Source of the DNA: an uncultured Victivallales bacterium
Lineage (GTDB): Bacteria; Verrucomicrobiota; Lentisphaeria; Oligosphaerales; JAFGRS01
DNA length: 52,482 nt
Reading direction: 5' to 3'
Assembly: GCA_903837355.1 (NCBI GenBank)
Contig: CAILUI010000265.1
Coordinates: 1 to 52,482 of the forward strand
Below the pieces are notes generated by a model. It was not told where the DNA came from. It saw only the letters and a list, made by a program, of their open reading frames with translations, and searched no databases. Position numbers and translations under genes: made by a program. This document shows positions 23,501 to 31,812 of this stretch, piece after piece (position 1 is the stretch's first letter; every line of letters begins with the position of its first letter).

Positions 23501-26478
23501 ACTGGAGCACCGATGATAGCGTCGGCCATGCGTTCATGGAGCCCTTCCAGATGAACGCCGCCGCCCTGCGTCTGACCAACCGCCTGGGCTCGGGCAACAT
23601 GCTGCTGAAACCGGCCCTGCCGCCCCTGCCCCTGGACCGGCTGGCCGGGTGGACGTTCCAGATGCGGCGCACCGCGGGCGCTCGCGTGAACCTCCACTAC
23701 AGCATCGGCACCACCGCGGCGGACGGCACCTTCACCCCCCTCCAGGCCTGCTTCCACCAGATCAACGGCAGCGACTTCAGCGACGGCGCCTACCACCGCA
23801 CCGGCACCTCCGCCGCCCCGGCCCCCTCCGAGCGCATCGACCGCGCCGGCGGGGAATGGCATACGCTCACCGCCTGGATCTCGACCGCGGCGCGAACGCC
23901 GCAGGACGAAGCGCGCAAACTCATGGTCCGCCTCGACGGGTTCGGCAACCTCCAGCCAAGCTCGCTGCTCTGTGGCCTCGGCGGCAATGCGCCCGGAGAC
24001 GGCTTTGCCATCCGGCAGTTGACGCCGGTCTTCTACGGGGTGCCCGAGATCACCGTCGCCACGGCCCCGGAAGCGCTCCGCTTCGCCCTCCGCGAGGCGC
24101 CCGCCGGGCGCCTCTTGGGCGAGGCCGTGGGGCCAACCCCGCTGACCGAACTGGCGACCCTCCTAAAGGCCTCCTCGCGGGATGGACTTAACACGACCTG
24201 GTTGCGCGCCTTCGACCGCCAAGGCCGCGCCATCTACCACACCTTGGCCTGGGTCCAACTCCCGGCCGTCCCGCCCCGCAGTCTGGGCTGGGACAGCCAG
24301 CAGGTCGACACCCTGCGCCTCCAGCACCTCGCGGACTACCCCGATCCGCGCTTCACGGCGGCTGCACTGACACTGAACACGGCGGCACTGCCACTCGAGC
24401 CAGTGGGTACGGACGAGGTCTGGCTGGCCCGTCTCCCACGTGGTGCGACGCGCGCCGCGGCCCCCGAACTGACCCTGGCCCTGACCCTGGCCGGGACCAC
24501 CGAGGAGCGGAGCTTGAACGCGAGCACCCAGCCCAGCAATGGCGGCCCCGTACTGCTCACGGTCGAGGGCCTGCGCAGCTTCTGCTCCACCTTTGAAGGG
24601 CCAGACCAGGCACCCCTGACCCTGACGGCCGACGGCCGCATGGTCGTGCGCCGTGACGACCCGCTGCAGGGCCGCTACCTGGAGGTCCGCAACCTTGCCT
24701 TGGAGCAGCGGCTGAGCGCCACCTACGGCATCGGCTTCTCGCTGTCCGAGTTCCCCCTCCTGCAGATGCGCTACCGTGCTTTCGACATGACCCACGTCAC
24801 CGCCGCCTTCGCCAACTACCACTACATCCGCCTGAACGACGACTACGCCCCGGCCCTCGCCGTACGTCTTGCCGAGGACCTGAAGCTCGACGAGGCCTGG
24901 CACACCTGGACGGGCATCGCCGCGGACGGCTTCACGCAACAACCCTTCGCCATCACCCGCTTCGCCCCCCAGAGCCTCACCCTGGGCTCCTCTGGCAGCC
25001 CTGACCAGACCGGCCGCTATTCCCGCTGGCACCTCGACGATGTGGTCTTCGGCCCAGCCGTCGCCAAACCCGAGCAGCTCGCGTTCATCCCGCGTTACGA
25101 CGACGGCGATGGCGTCCAGGGGATTCTCGCCGCGATTGCGGCCGGCGCCCCGGCCTACGACGCCCTCACCGCCGAGCAGCGTGGCGCCCTGGCCTGGAAG
25201 CCCTTTGAACCGGGTAAGCCCCTGGCCCTCACCTTCGAGGGTCTGACCGATGGCGTCCACCATCTGCTCCTGCGCGCCACGGACACTAAGGGCGCCGAGT
25301 CCGCGGTCACCGACATCCCCTTCCTGCTCGACACCCAGCCGTTGCAGGTCGCCACCGCCTTTGGCCCCCTCGCCGACCCCGCCGCCAACGGCGTGCAGCT
25401 CGGCATCGCCTTCGCCAACCAGGGCGGCGCGCCCTGGGCCATCGAAAAGGCGACCTTCGCGGTGGCTGGGACCAAGCTCGAGATCCCGGCCTGGACCAGC
25501 CTCTTCGTGCACGACGCCCAGGCCGACCGGCTGGTGCTCAATTACCCTCTCATCTGCCGGGCCAACCTCGATGCTGCCGCCAACGGCGACGCCATCGAGT
25601 TCTCGGTCGACGGCATCGTCGACGGGGCCGGCAACAGCACCCCGAGGCTAGCGGTCCCAATCACGGTCGACTACGCCAGCGACAAGACGGGACCGGCATG
25701 GTACTACCTGCAATTCGAGAGTAGCGTGCACTGGTGGTGGAACTGGGACGGCTATCGCAACACGACCCCCGCCTTCACGCCCGGTCAGTACAACCAGGCC
25801 ACCGTGGTCCACACCGCGGGCGGGAGCCCCTATCTGCAGCACCTGACCTACTACACCACGGGCGATCTGACACACGCCGTAACCTGGAACCCGTCGACCC
25901 ACCCCTGGATCTCCTTCCGCATGCGCCGGCCGCAGTACAAACCCGCCGTCGTCGTACAGTTGGCGCTGACCACCACCGACGGCCGTGCCTACACCCTCTC
26001 CCTCAATGAGCCGGGCACCGCTGCCACGGAACTGAACCGCGCCCAGTCCATCAAGTGGGACCCCGCGACCTGGAACCGCCTGGCTTTCAATGTCCGCGAT
26101 ATGATGAAGGCGGCCGGGGTCGCCGACGAGCTCCTGGCCAAGACCGTCATCAACGCCATCACCCTGCAGCGCCGCGGGACGGCCCACCTCGAACCGACGT
26201 TCCTCGACGACTTCTTCATCCACGGCCCCGCCGCCGACCCCGCCAAACCCGACCCGCTGCTCTGGTATGCCTTCGACGCCAGCGGCGTGGGCTCGCTACA
26301 GGTCGAGTGCATGGCCGACGACGACCAGGTCCAGTGGACCGAGTCTTTCCCGGTGGGCAGCGCCGACCTCAACACCCTGCGCGCCAAGATGCCGGCCGCC
26401 TTCGCCTGGCTGCGCTGCAGCGCCAAGGACAAGGCTGGCAACCTCTCCGTGCCCTTCTGGCTACCGCTGGCGAAGTAG
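20506..26478 (+). CDS. Giant secreted protein with repeated lectin-like domains
   Basis: A 1990-residue protein with an N-terminal signal peptide (basic stretch, then AWAVALWSLATVALGADG, about 1-34). The body is built from repeated beta-sandwich modules resembling concanavalin-like/LamG or 3-keto-disaccharide hydrolase folds. One module (about 181-395) has FYLDG- and YLDGVEVIRR-type strands; another (about 746-950) starts DDFFNESPYAWVVNGGNWQI and includes YYIKLRKIGNRLEYYFD. A Pro-rich linker (about 961-985) precedes a second half with further such domains and Ig-like segments. No catalytic motif is obvious, so carbohydrate binding at the cell surface is an inference. The start is TTG, with GGGAG 8 bases upstream, overlapping the E1 beta stop. 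A GTG at 20569 would remove the basic n-region and is less likely. Confidence 0.75.
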   Translation: MVAQRSSTRGHPWRSRGGAWAVALWSLATVALGADGGSGTALPGWGEPILYCRKAEGNLTLTLRWLPDQGLRLAVVSRQGGAVALDLNAKRLLATDLGANGAVVGPPRLTYFHTDDALNAPHNRAEVTLKFRDTDWMFYLDGDLVASLAAPFEPPADVCLDAQDPPVLQDKPLFRPVPREEFATDFMIEEGAPNELYPWKIETGNWSIHTAMQDALARPESDLARIQAVPLTADKSPNFYSLKGGGLDAEKKDVLESVITTGYDFFDQYELAAAMQVNEGEAGLVFYHRGEGASDFYAFTIDMASGRDDEGSLRLWQQRQGKTRVLARVKVPLFRDQWHRPLVRIDKDAIVCYLDGVEVIRRNERLPVGGKIGLYAKAREQIRFDDVKLNALSQVPLRDVGDIAYQTLYQDGTFYRRPSLWSQGTPDDDIQLAPRRRGHDQILVLGRPHHTQTVFGATYAPAGATWSVGLVCGFRSLDKPYYRFVVEQTPSLESCRLERVRRGNLQTIDSWEQKRSVPANATPTLVRLLVDATDPARLNLLRDGRLVLMLPLEQPLDGAPGLLVGARTSTVVKDLDYGFRRDLHLEQAQKNQVFQQDSFMRHWASPEGQWFGGAAGTFWHKGDFFSDYTVRLPCIAGSEFHAGVSDGATEGPVRVVVGAQTITLSVTEPGSAQPSTYEQTVPVPAGATVEALDYEFHHEGIWCWVTVGGKVLVRHRLAGTPAGTRCFVKGMTLAQLARSQATRANVIDDFFNESPYAWVVNGGNWQIINRFQCTPSWSHMAGESRDGMAALWHKTVFSGDLTVEFYAGTRMGWYDRPGDLNCTVMADTTSPNRGYTVTDCEYDYNLSQNWSTLYRNGEVVARSDKYTVPRRRAGLVRKYMDPLIAEGRPIHGAWYYIKLRKIGNRLEYYFDHELVFATDDPKTLNEGLVGIWTFIHSMTLAQVKITFQEAHPRPFPITRLPLTPRLAPAAPTPPVTPPATPVWSIATNGFPLDNLDAAYWSTDDSVGHAFMEPFQMNAAALRLTNRLGSGNMLLKPALPPLPLDRLAGWTFQMRRTAGARVNLHYSIGTTAADGTFTPLQACFHQINGSDFSDGAYHRTGTSAAPAPSERIDRAGGEWHTLTAWISTAARTPQDEARKLMVRLDGFGNLQPSSLLCGLGGNAPGDGFAIRQLTPVFYGVPEITVATAPEALRFALREAPAGRLLGEAVGPTPLTELATLLKASSRDGLNTTWLRAFDRQGRAIYHTLAWVQLPAVPPRSLGWDSQQVDTLRLQHLADYPDPRFTAAALTLNTAALPLEPVGTDEVWLARLPRGATRAAAPELTLALTLAGTTEERSLNASTQPSNGGPVLLTVEGLRSFCSTFEGPDQAPLTLTADGRMVVRRDDPLQGRYLEVRNLALEQRLSATYGIGFSLSEFPLLQMRYRAFDMTHVTAAFANYHYIRLNDDYAPALAVRLAEDLKLDEAWHTWTGIAADGFTQQPFAITRFAPQSLTLGSSGSPDQTGRYSRWHLDDVVFGPAVAKPEQLAFIPRYDDGDGVQGILAAIAAGAPAYDALTAEQRGALAWKPFEPGKPLALTFEGLTDGVHHLLLRATDTKGAESAVTDIPFLLDTQPLQVATAFGPLADPAANGVQLGIAFANQGGAPWAIEKATFAVAGTKLEIPAWTSLFVHDAQADRLVLNYPLICRANLDAAANGDAIEFSVDGIVDGAGNSTPRLAVPITVDYASDKTGPAWYYLQFESSVHWWWNWDGYRNTTPAFTPGQYNQATVVHTAGGSPYLQHLTYYTTGDLTHAVTWNPSTHPWISFRMRRPQYKPAVVVQLALTTTDGRAYTLSLNEPGTAATELNRAQSIKWDPATWNRLAFNVRDMMKAAGVADELLAKTVINAITLQRRGTAHLEPTFLDDFFIHGPAADPAKPDPLLWYAFDASGVGSLQVECMADDDQVQWTESFPVGSADLNTLRAKMPAAFAWLRCSAKDKAGNLSVPFWLPLAK

Positions 26479-26634
26479 GTTCGCTGCTCCAGACCCACCC
26501 GGCGCGCGCCAGGGCCGCGGGGCTCTCCCCGCTCACACCGCCGCCAGCCGGCCGACAACCTCCCGACCGCCACCCGACGCGCGACGCGTTGGGCGGTATG
26601 TTATGCGGCGACAGCACATCACAAAGGATCCGAT

Positions 26635-29391
26635 ATGGCCAAAGACTGCATCGCCGTCCTCGCCTGCGGCGTTCTGGAGTGGAACCTCGAGCGACTGCGG
26701 GTGCGGCTGCAGGGGCGCGAGTTGATCGTGCGCATCCTGCCCGGGAAACTGCACAACGACCCGCATCGCCTGCGGGCGTTGTTGCAGGAGCAGATCGACG
26801 AACTCGACGCCGTCGAGGGGCTGCGCGGCGTCGTCCTGGCCTACGGGGTCTGCGGCCGCGGCACCATCGCTCTGCAGGCGCGCCGGGTGCCGCTGGTCTT
26901 GCCCCGGGTGCAGGACTGCATCGGGGCGCTGCTGGGGTCGCACGGCCGCCACATGGACCAGTTCAGTCGCTATCCGGGAACGCGTTACCTCAGTCAGGGC
27001 TGGTATGACAGCAACCACGCCAAGCGCCAGAGCGAACGCTACCACACGGCGCGCAACGACTCGCTTTACGGCCCCACGTACGACGAACTGGTCACGCGCT
27101 ACGGCACCGACAACGCGAGTTTCATCGCCGAGTTCCGCGACTCGTGGAAGCGTAACTATCGCCGTTCGGCCTACATCCACTTCGAGGGCGAAGGCGAGGC
27201 CGGACCGGCCTGTACGGCGTCACGCGCCCTGGCCAGCGAACTGGGCTGGGACCACGAGGTCATCGCGGGTGATGAGACGCTGCTCTTCGCCATGCTCAAC
27301 GGCGACTGGAGTGACCCACGGCTGCTGGTCGTGCCCCCCGGCCACAAGACCGCCTCGGCACCCGGCGAAGCCGTCTTCGGTTTCGCGTTGGGCCTGGACG
27401 GGCATATCGAGGAGGTCCTCGCCCGCTTCGCGGCGGCTGGGCCGAGCGCGGCCCCCACCCGTACCGGCATCGGCCTGGGCATCGACACGGGCGGCACCTA
27501 CACGGATGCCGTGATCTACGACTTCGGCAGCGGCCACGTCCTGGCCATGGCCAAAGCCCCGACGGTGCACGAGAACCTGATCGAGGGCATCCTCGGGGCC
27601 CTGGCTAAGCTGCCTGTGGAACCCCTGCGCCGGGTCACCCGCGTCGGTCTGAGCACGACCCTGGCCACCAACGCCTTTGTCGAGAGCAAGGGCCGTCCCG
27701 TGGCCCTGCTGCTGCTCAGCGGCTTCGAGGTGGATACCGAAGAGCTGCCCTTCCGCTTCGTGCGCCATCTGCGCGGCGTCATGACCATCGACGGTATCGA
27801 GTCGCAGTCCATCGACGAACAGCAGGTGCGCGACTGCGCCCGCGAGGCCAAGGCGGCCGGCTGCGAAGCCATCGCCATCAGCGCCTTCGGGAGTGTCATC
27901 AACCCGCTGCACGAGCAGCAGGTCGCCCGCCTCGCCTTCGAGGCCACGGGACTGCACGCGGTCTGCGGCCACGAACTGACCAGCGAACTGAACTTCCTCG
28001 AACGGGCCAATACGGCCGGCATGAACGCCAAACTCGTGCCGTTGATCGAGGCCCTGATCGACGCGGTGACCGGGGCCCTGGCCGAGTATGGTCTGCGCGA
28101 CGTCCGCATCATGGTGGTGAAGGGCGACGGCAGCCAGCTCCTGGCCGACGTGGCCAGGCAGGTCCCGGTGGAAACCGTCCTCAGCGGCCCGGCGGCCAGT
28201 GTCGTCGGTGCCGCCCGCATCTTCGGTGCGCTGGACGCGGTGGTGGTCGATATGGGCGGCACCACCCTCGATGTCGCGGTGCTGCGCAAGGGCTTCCCCG
28301 AGCTCAGCGACACGGGAGCCCGGATCGGCGACTTCCAAACCAGCGTCAGGGCCATGGACGTACAGACGATCGGCCTCGGTGGCGATAGCGAAATCGATCT
28401 GTCAGAGTGGCCCGTGGTGCGCCTCGGGCCCCGCCGGATCATCCCGGTCTGCCGGCTGGCCGAATCACAACCGCGCTTTGCCGCGCAGCTCCCGGACCTG
28501 CTCCGGGATGTCGTCTCGCGCCAGCGTAACGCGACCGACATCGTGGCCCTCGCCCCGGGGGCCGACCCGGCGGCAGACCGTATCCTGACCCAGATCACGG
28601 ACGGGCCCGTACTGCTGGGGACCCTGGCGCATCGCCTGAATCGGCCCTCGCCGGACTACCTGCCCTGGCACGCCCTCGAAAGCCGTGGCTGGCTGCGCCG
28701 CTACGGGCTGACCCTGACCGATATCCTGCACCTCCAGGGCCTGTTCAACGCCTTCGATGGCACCCTCTCTGCCCGCATCCTCGACCATTGGTGCGTCCTC
28801 CTCGAGGTCACGCGCGAGGAGATCGTGGAGCGCATCCTGCACGAGTTCCGACGCCTGGTCATCGACACGGTGCTACGGGTTGCCTTGCCGGCGCACAACC
28901 CCTGGCCCGCAGGCGGCGAACTGCGCCGCTGGCTCACGGCACGGATGGCGGACCGCGACCCGCAGGGCGACGCGCGCATCAGCGCCAAGCTGCAGGTGCC
29001 GCTCATCGGCGTCGGCGCCCCGGTCGGAGTCCTTTTCCCCGAGTTGGCGCAGCACCTGGGCACGAAGGTCATCCTCGGCGAGCTATCCCCAGTGGCCAAC
29101 GCCGTGGGCGCGATCGCCGGCGATGTGATGCTGCGTGAGATCGCCGTTGTCCGGATTCGCGACGATGGGGTGTTCGTCTGCAGTTGGCGGGGCGGTTCGA
29201 GCCGGGCAGCGGACCTCGGCGAGGCCCTGAATCGCTGCACGGAGGCGCTGACCGCCGTCCTGCGGCGCGAGGCGGAGGCCAACCGTATCCCCTTTGCTCC
29301 GCCCGCCTTCTCCTTGGTGCGTCAAGAGGCCACTACCCGCGACGGGGCGTTGTTCCTCGGGGTGACCCTGCGCGCTGAATTGCGCGGATAA
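26635..29391 (+). CDS. DUF1638 - hydantoinase/oxoprolinase fusion protein
   Basis: A 918-residue protein made of two families. Residues about 1-265 match DUF1638 by pattern: an N-terminal CIAVLACGVLEWNLERL, then AYGVCGRGTIAL and VQDCIGALLGSHGRH. An Ala/Pro linker follows. Residues about 278-918 are an ASKHA-fold hydantoinase A/oxoprolinase domain, with the ATP-binding motifs GIDTGGTYTDAVIYD (about 282) and VVVDMGGTTLDVAVL, plus NTAGMNAKLVPLIEAL. From memory, DUF1638 proteins occur near corrinoid methyltransferase genes, and hydantoinase-like ATPases catalyse ATP-dependent ring opening or acetone/acetophenone carboxylation. The combined function is unknown. The ATG follows AAAGGA at good spacing. 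The co-chaperone gene begins 14 bases after the stop. Confidence 0.85.
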   Translation: MAKDCIAVLACGVLEWNLERLRVRLQGRELIVRILPGKLHNDPHRLRALLQEQIDELDAVEGLRGVVLAYGVCGRGTIALQARRVPLVLPRVQDCIGALLGSHGRHMDQFSRYPGTRYLSQGWYDSNHAKRQSERYHTARNDSLYGPTYDELVTRYGTDNASFIAEFRDSWKRNYRRSAYIHFEGEGEAGPACTASRALASELGWDHEVIAGDETLLFAMLNGDWSDPRLLVVPPGHKTASAPGEAVFGFALGLDGHIEEVLARFAAAGPSAAPTRTGIGLGIDTGGTYTDAVIYDFGSGHVLAMAKAPTVHENLIEGILGALAKLPVEPLRRVTRVGLSTTLATNAFVESKGRPVALLLLSGFEVDTEELPFRFVRHLRGVMTIDGIESQSIDEQQVRDCAREAKAAGCEAIAISAFGSVINPLHEQQVARLAFEATGLHAVCGHELTSELNFLERANTAGMNAKLVPLIEALIDAVTGALAEYGLRDVRIMVVKGDGSQLLADVARQVPVETVLSGPAASVVGAARIFGALDAVVVDMGGTTLDVAVLRKGFPELSDTGARIGDFQTSVRAMDVQTIGLGGDSEIDLSEWPVVRLGPRRIIPVCRLAESQPRFAAQLPDLLRDVVSRQRNATDIVALAPGADPAADRILTQITDGPVLLGTLAHRLNRPSPDYLPWHALESRGWLRRYGLTLTDILHLQGLFNAFDGTLSARILDHWCVLLEVTREEIVERILHEFRRLVIDTVLRVALPAHNPWPAGGELRRWLTARMADRDPQGDARISAKLQVPLIGVGAPVGVLFPELAQHLGTKVILGELSPVANAVGAIAGDVMLREIAVVRIRDDGVFVCSWRGGSSRAADLGEALNRCTEALTAVLRREAEANRIPFAPPAFSLVRQEATTRDGALFLGVTLRAELRG

Positions 29392-29404
29392 ACGGGAGGT
29401 TGCG

Positions 29405-30421
29405 ATGGCCGTCGACTTCAGAGACTACTACCAAGTTCTAGGCGTGTCGAAGAGTGCCAGCGCCGATGAGATCAAGAAGGCGTTCCGCAAGCTGGCACGC
29501 AAGTACCATCCCGACGTCGCCAAAGACAAGAAAACGGCAGAGAGTAAGTTCAAGGACATCAACGAAGCCTATGAGGTCCTGGGCGACCCGAAGAACCGCG
29601 TTAAGTATGACCAACTGGGAGCCCAATGGAAGAACGGGCCGCAACCCCAGCCGCCGCCGGGCTGGCCCGGCGGCCGACCGCGCCCAGGCAGCCGCGGGGC
29701 CGGTGACGACGGCTCCGAGTTCCGCTTCGAGGGGACGGGCCTGAGCGATTTCTTCGAGCAGTTCTTTGGCGGCCGTTCGGGGCGGCCGCGGGGGGCCTCT
29801 CCCTTTGAGGCCCAGGGGTTTGGCGATGGCAGCGAGGAGCCCTGGGGGGATCACGGCGCCGGCCTGCGCGGCCATGACGTGCAGGGCGAGATCCTCGTCA
29901 CCCTCGACGATGTACTCAGCGGGGCCATGCGCGACATCGTGATGCAGCGGACCAACCCCCGCACGGGGCAGACCGAGACGCAGCGTTACCAGGTCCGCAT
30001 CCCGGCCGGCATCCAGGACGGCCAATCGATCCGCCTGCGGGGTCAGGGCGACGGCGGCGCCGGCGGCGGCACGGCTGGGGACCTGTACCTGCGTATCCGC
30101 CACGCCCAGCATCCCGATTTCCGCACCCGTGGTGCCGATCTGCTCACGACCCTGATCCTGGCGCCGTGGGAGGCCGTCCTGGGCGGGACGATGCGCCAGC
30201 ACACCCTGGATGGCACCATCTCGCTGAAGGTCCCAGCCGGCACCCAGCAGGGGCAGCAGTTGCGCGTGCGCGGCAAGGGACTACCGACCGGCGCCGCGAC
30301 CCGGGGCGATCTCTATGTCGGCATCCAGATTCAGGTGCCGACCACGGCCAGCGCCGAAGAGAAGCGCCTCTGGAAGGAACTGGCGACGGCCTCGCCGTTC
30401 AAACCCCGCCGCAGCGCCTAG
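29405..30421 (+). CDS. cbpA: CbpA-like DnaJ co-chaperone
   Basis: A 338-residue Hsp40. The J domain (1-70) has the HPD motif at 35-37, which stimulates DnaK ATPase. A Gly/Phe/Pro-rich linker (about 80-155) follows. Two substrate-binding beta domains make up the C-terminal half (GEILVTLDDVLSGAMRDI, PAGIQDGQSIRLRGQGDGG, then LKVPAGTQQGQQLRVRGKGL). There is no cysteine-rich zinc domain, so this is the CbpA/type II class, not DnaJ itself. GGGAGG precedes the ATG. dnaK is not in the window. Confidence 0.92.
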   Translation: MAVDFRDYYQVLGVSKSASADEIKKAFRKLARKYHPDVAKDKKTAESKFKDINEAYEVLGDPKNRVKYDQLGAQWKNGPQPQPPPGWPGGRPRPGSRGAGDDGSEFRFEGTGLSDFFEQFFGGRSGRPRGASPFEAQGFGDGSEEPWGDHGAGLRGHDVQGEILVTLDDVLSGAMRDIVMQRTNPRTGQTETQRYQVRIPAGIQDGQSIRLRGQGDGGAGGGTAGDLYLRIRHAQHPDFRTRGADLLTTLILAPWEAVLGGTMRQHTLDGTISLKVPAGTQQGQQLRVRGKGLPTGAATRGDLYVGIQIQVPTTASAEEKRLWKELATASPFKPRRSA

Positions 30422-30431
30422 GCGTCTGCCC

Positions 30432-31685
30432 TCACTCCCCGTGGTAGCCGACCGCGGCCCAGTCCTGGCGTGCCTGAGCGAGGCCCGCGGGGGTGAGTTC
30501 GATGTCGCCCAGGATGCTGGCTGGCTGCCGGTAGGGCTCGGGGGCCAGGGGGTTCGGGGTGTAGTGGTCGTTCTCGAACTGCCGACGCACCGCCTCCTGG
30601 CGAAAGTCCGGGATCTCGAAGGGTGCCGAGTCGGCAAGGACGCTGCGCCAGGCAAAGACCCCGGCCAGGCTCATGTCGAGGCCCCGGTAGAGGTTCATCC
30701 ACGGCTGCCGGCCGCTGCGGATGGCCTCGGCGAAGTGGAACAGCGTAAAGAAGTCGCCGCCGCCATGCCCGGCCGCGGTAGCCTCACGGTGGTGCTGCGG
30801 GAAATCGGGCGCGTAGACGACCTCGTTGGGCACGCCTTCGGGCTTCTCCCAAGGCTCGCGCCGCACCCGCATCTGCCCGTCGCCGCCGTGGCGGCAGGAT
30901 TCAAGCAACCCGCGCTGGCAGTGGATGCGGGTGTAGTTGCCATGGCCGCGCAGGGCACCCTGCAGGATCTTGGCCACGGCGCCGTTGTCCATGCGGCACA
31001 TCAGAATGCCCGCAATATCGGTGCGCCGCGCCCCCAGGGTATGGCTGGCATCCGTGTAATCGTAAGGAACGACGAAGCCATTGACTTTGACCGGACGGGT
31101 ATCGGTAATGTACATGACCGGCCCCAAGGCGTGCGTGCAGTAGTAGATCCCCCATGGCAGCCAGTTCCGCCAGTGGTTCACCCCGCAACTCCGGCTGTTC
31201 TTGACGCTGGCCGGGTCCGGGTGGACATACTCGGCCTCGCCGTACTTGAACTCGCCGAAGTCCCCGGACGAATACAGGCGCCGCATCTCCTGGTTGTAGG
31301 CCATGAACGGGTAGTTCTCGGCGAACATGTAGATGCGGTCGCGCGCCTGCTCGAAGGCCCGGGCCAGCGCGACCCCCTCGGCCGGCGTATGGCAGGCGGC
31401 GCACTCGCTCATGACATGCTTGCCGGCCGCAAAGGCCTTGACCGCGAAGGGCGCGTGCTCGTGGAAGTAGTTGGCCAGGACCACCGCCTCCATGTCATGC
31501 TCGAGGAAACGGTCATAGTCGGTATAGGCCGTCACGCCCCAGCGCCCGGCCTCCTCGTGCAGCTTCTCCTCCCAGGTGTCACACACGGCCACGAGCTGAA
31601 AGCCCAGGTGCCGGGCGTTCATGAAGGTGCGACCGCGGCCGACGCCGACGACGCCAACGCGGATGGGGGCAAGGGCAGCGGGCAT
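30432..31685 (-). CDS. Gfo/Idh/MocA-family oxidoreductase (copy 2, EKP-lacking)
   Basis: A 417-residue protein. The Rossmann motif RVGVVGVGRGRTFMNARHLG is N-terminal and the alpha/beta C-terminal domain is of family type. The usual E-K-P catalytic segment is replaced by HVMSECAACHTPAEG, so the lysine that normally assists hydride transfer is missing. Some clades of the family are known to differ here, and some act on glycans. NHWRNWLPWGIYYCTHALGP replaces the normal active-site region and conserves a His before the LGP. AGGAG lies 6 bases before the ATG. It converges on the co-chaperone gene with a gap of only 10 bases. Confidence 0.85.
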   Translation of the reverse strand: MPAALAPIRVGVVGVGRGRTFMNARHLGFQLVAVCDTWEEKLHEEAGRWGVTAYTDYDRFLEHDMEAVVLANYFHEHAPFAVKAFAAGKHVMSECAACHTPAEGVALARAFEQARDRIYMFAENYPFMAYNQEMRRLYSSGDFGEFKYGEAEYVHPDPASVKNSRSCGVNHWRNWLPWGIYYCTHALGPVMYITDTRPVKVNGFVVPYDYTDASHTLGARRTDIAGILMCRMDNGAVAKILQGALRGHGNYTRIHCQRGLLESCRHGGDGQMRVRREPWEKPEGVPNEVVYAPDFPQHHREATAAGHGGGDFFTLFHFAEAIRSGRQPWMNLYRGLDMSLAGVFAWRSVLADSAPFEIPDFRQEAVRRQFENDHYTPNPLAPEPYRQPASILGDIELTPAGLAQARQDWAAVGYHGE

Positions 31686-31716
31686 GGATCACTCCTGTGT
31701 CTCGCCGGCTCTGGCA

Positions 31717-31797
31717 GATCAGACGGATCGGACGGATCGGACGGATCGGACAGATCGGACGGATCGGTCAGATCCGTCAGATCCGCCCGATCGGCCC
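31717..31797. repeat. 9-bp-period GATC repeat, locus B
   Basis: Nine 9-base units: GATCAGACG, GATCGGACG (three times in all, one of them after a GATCGGACA), GATCGGTCA, GATCCGTCA, GATCCGCCC and GATCGGCCC. On the minus strand the block begins 16 bases after the manC stop. Because the unit switches from GGAC-type to CGTC-type, GACGGATC (31759-31766) pairs perfectly with GATCCGTC (31771-31778) around a 5-base loop. Confidence 0.9.
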
Positions 31798-31812
31798 CAC
31801 CGGTATGCCGTA

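Noticed and set aside
20521..25512. Several long minus-strand frames (614, 487 and 449 codons) opposite the giant secreted protein
   Set aside because: They are GC-driven antisense shadows. The plus-strand frame has a signal peptide and repeated domains over its full length.
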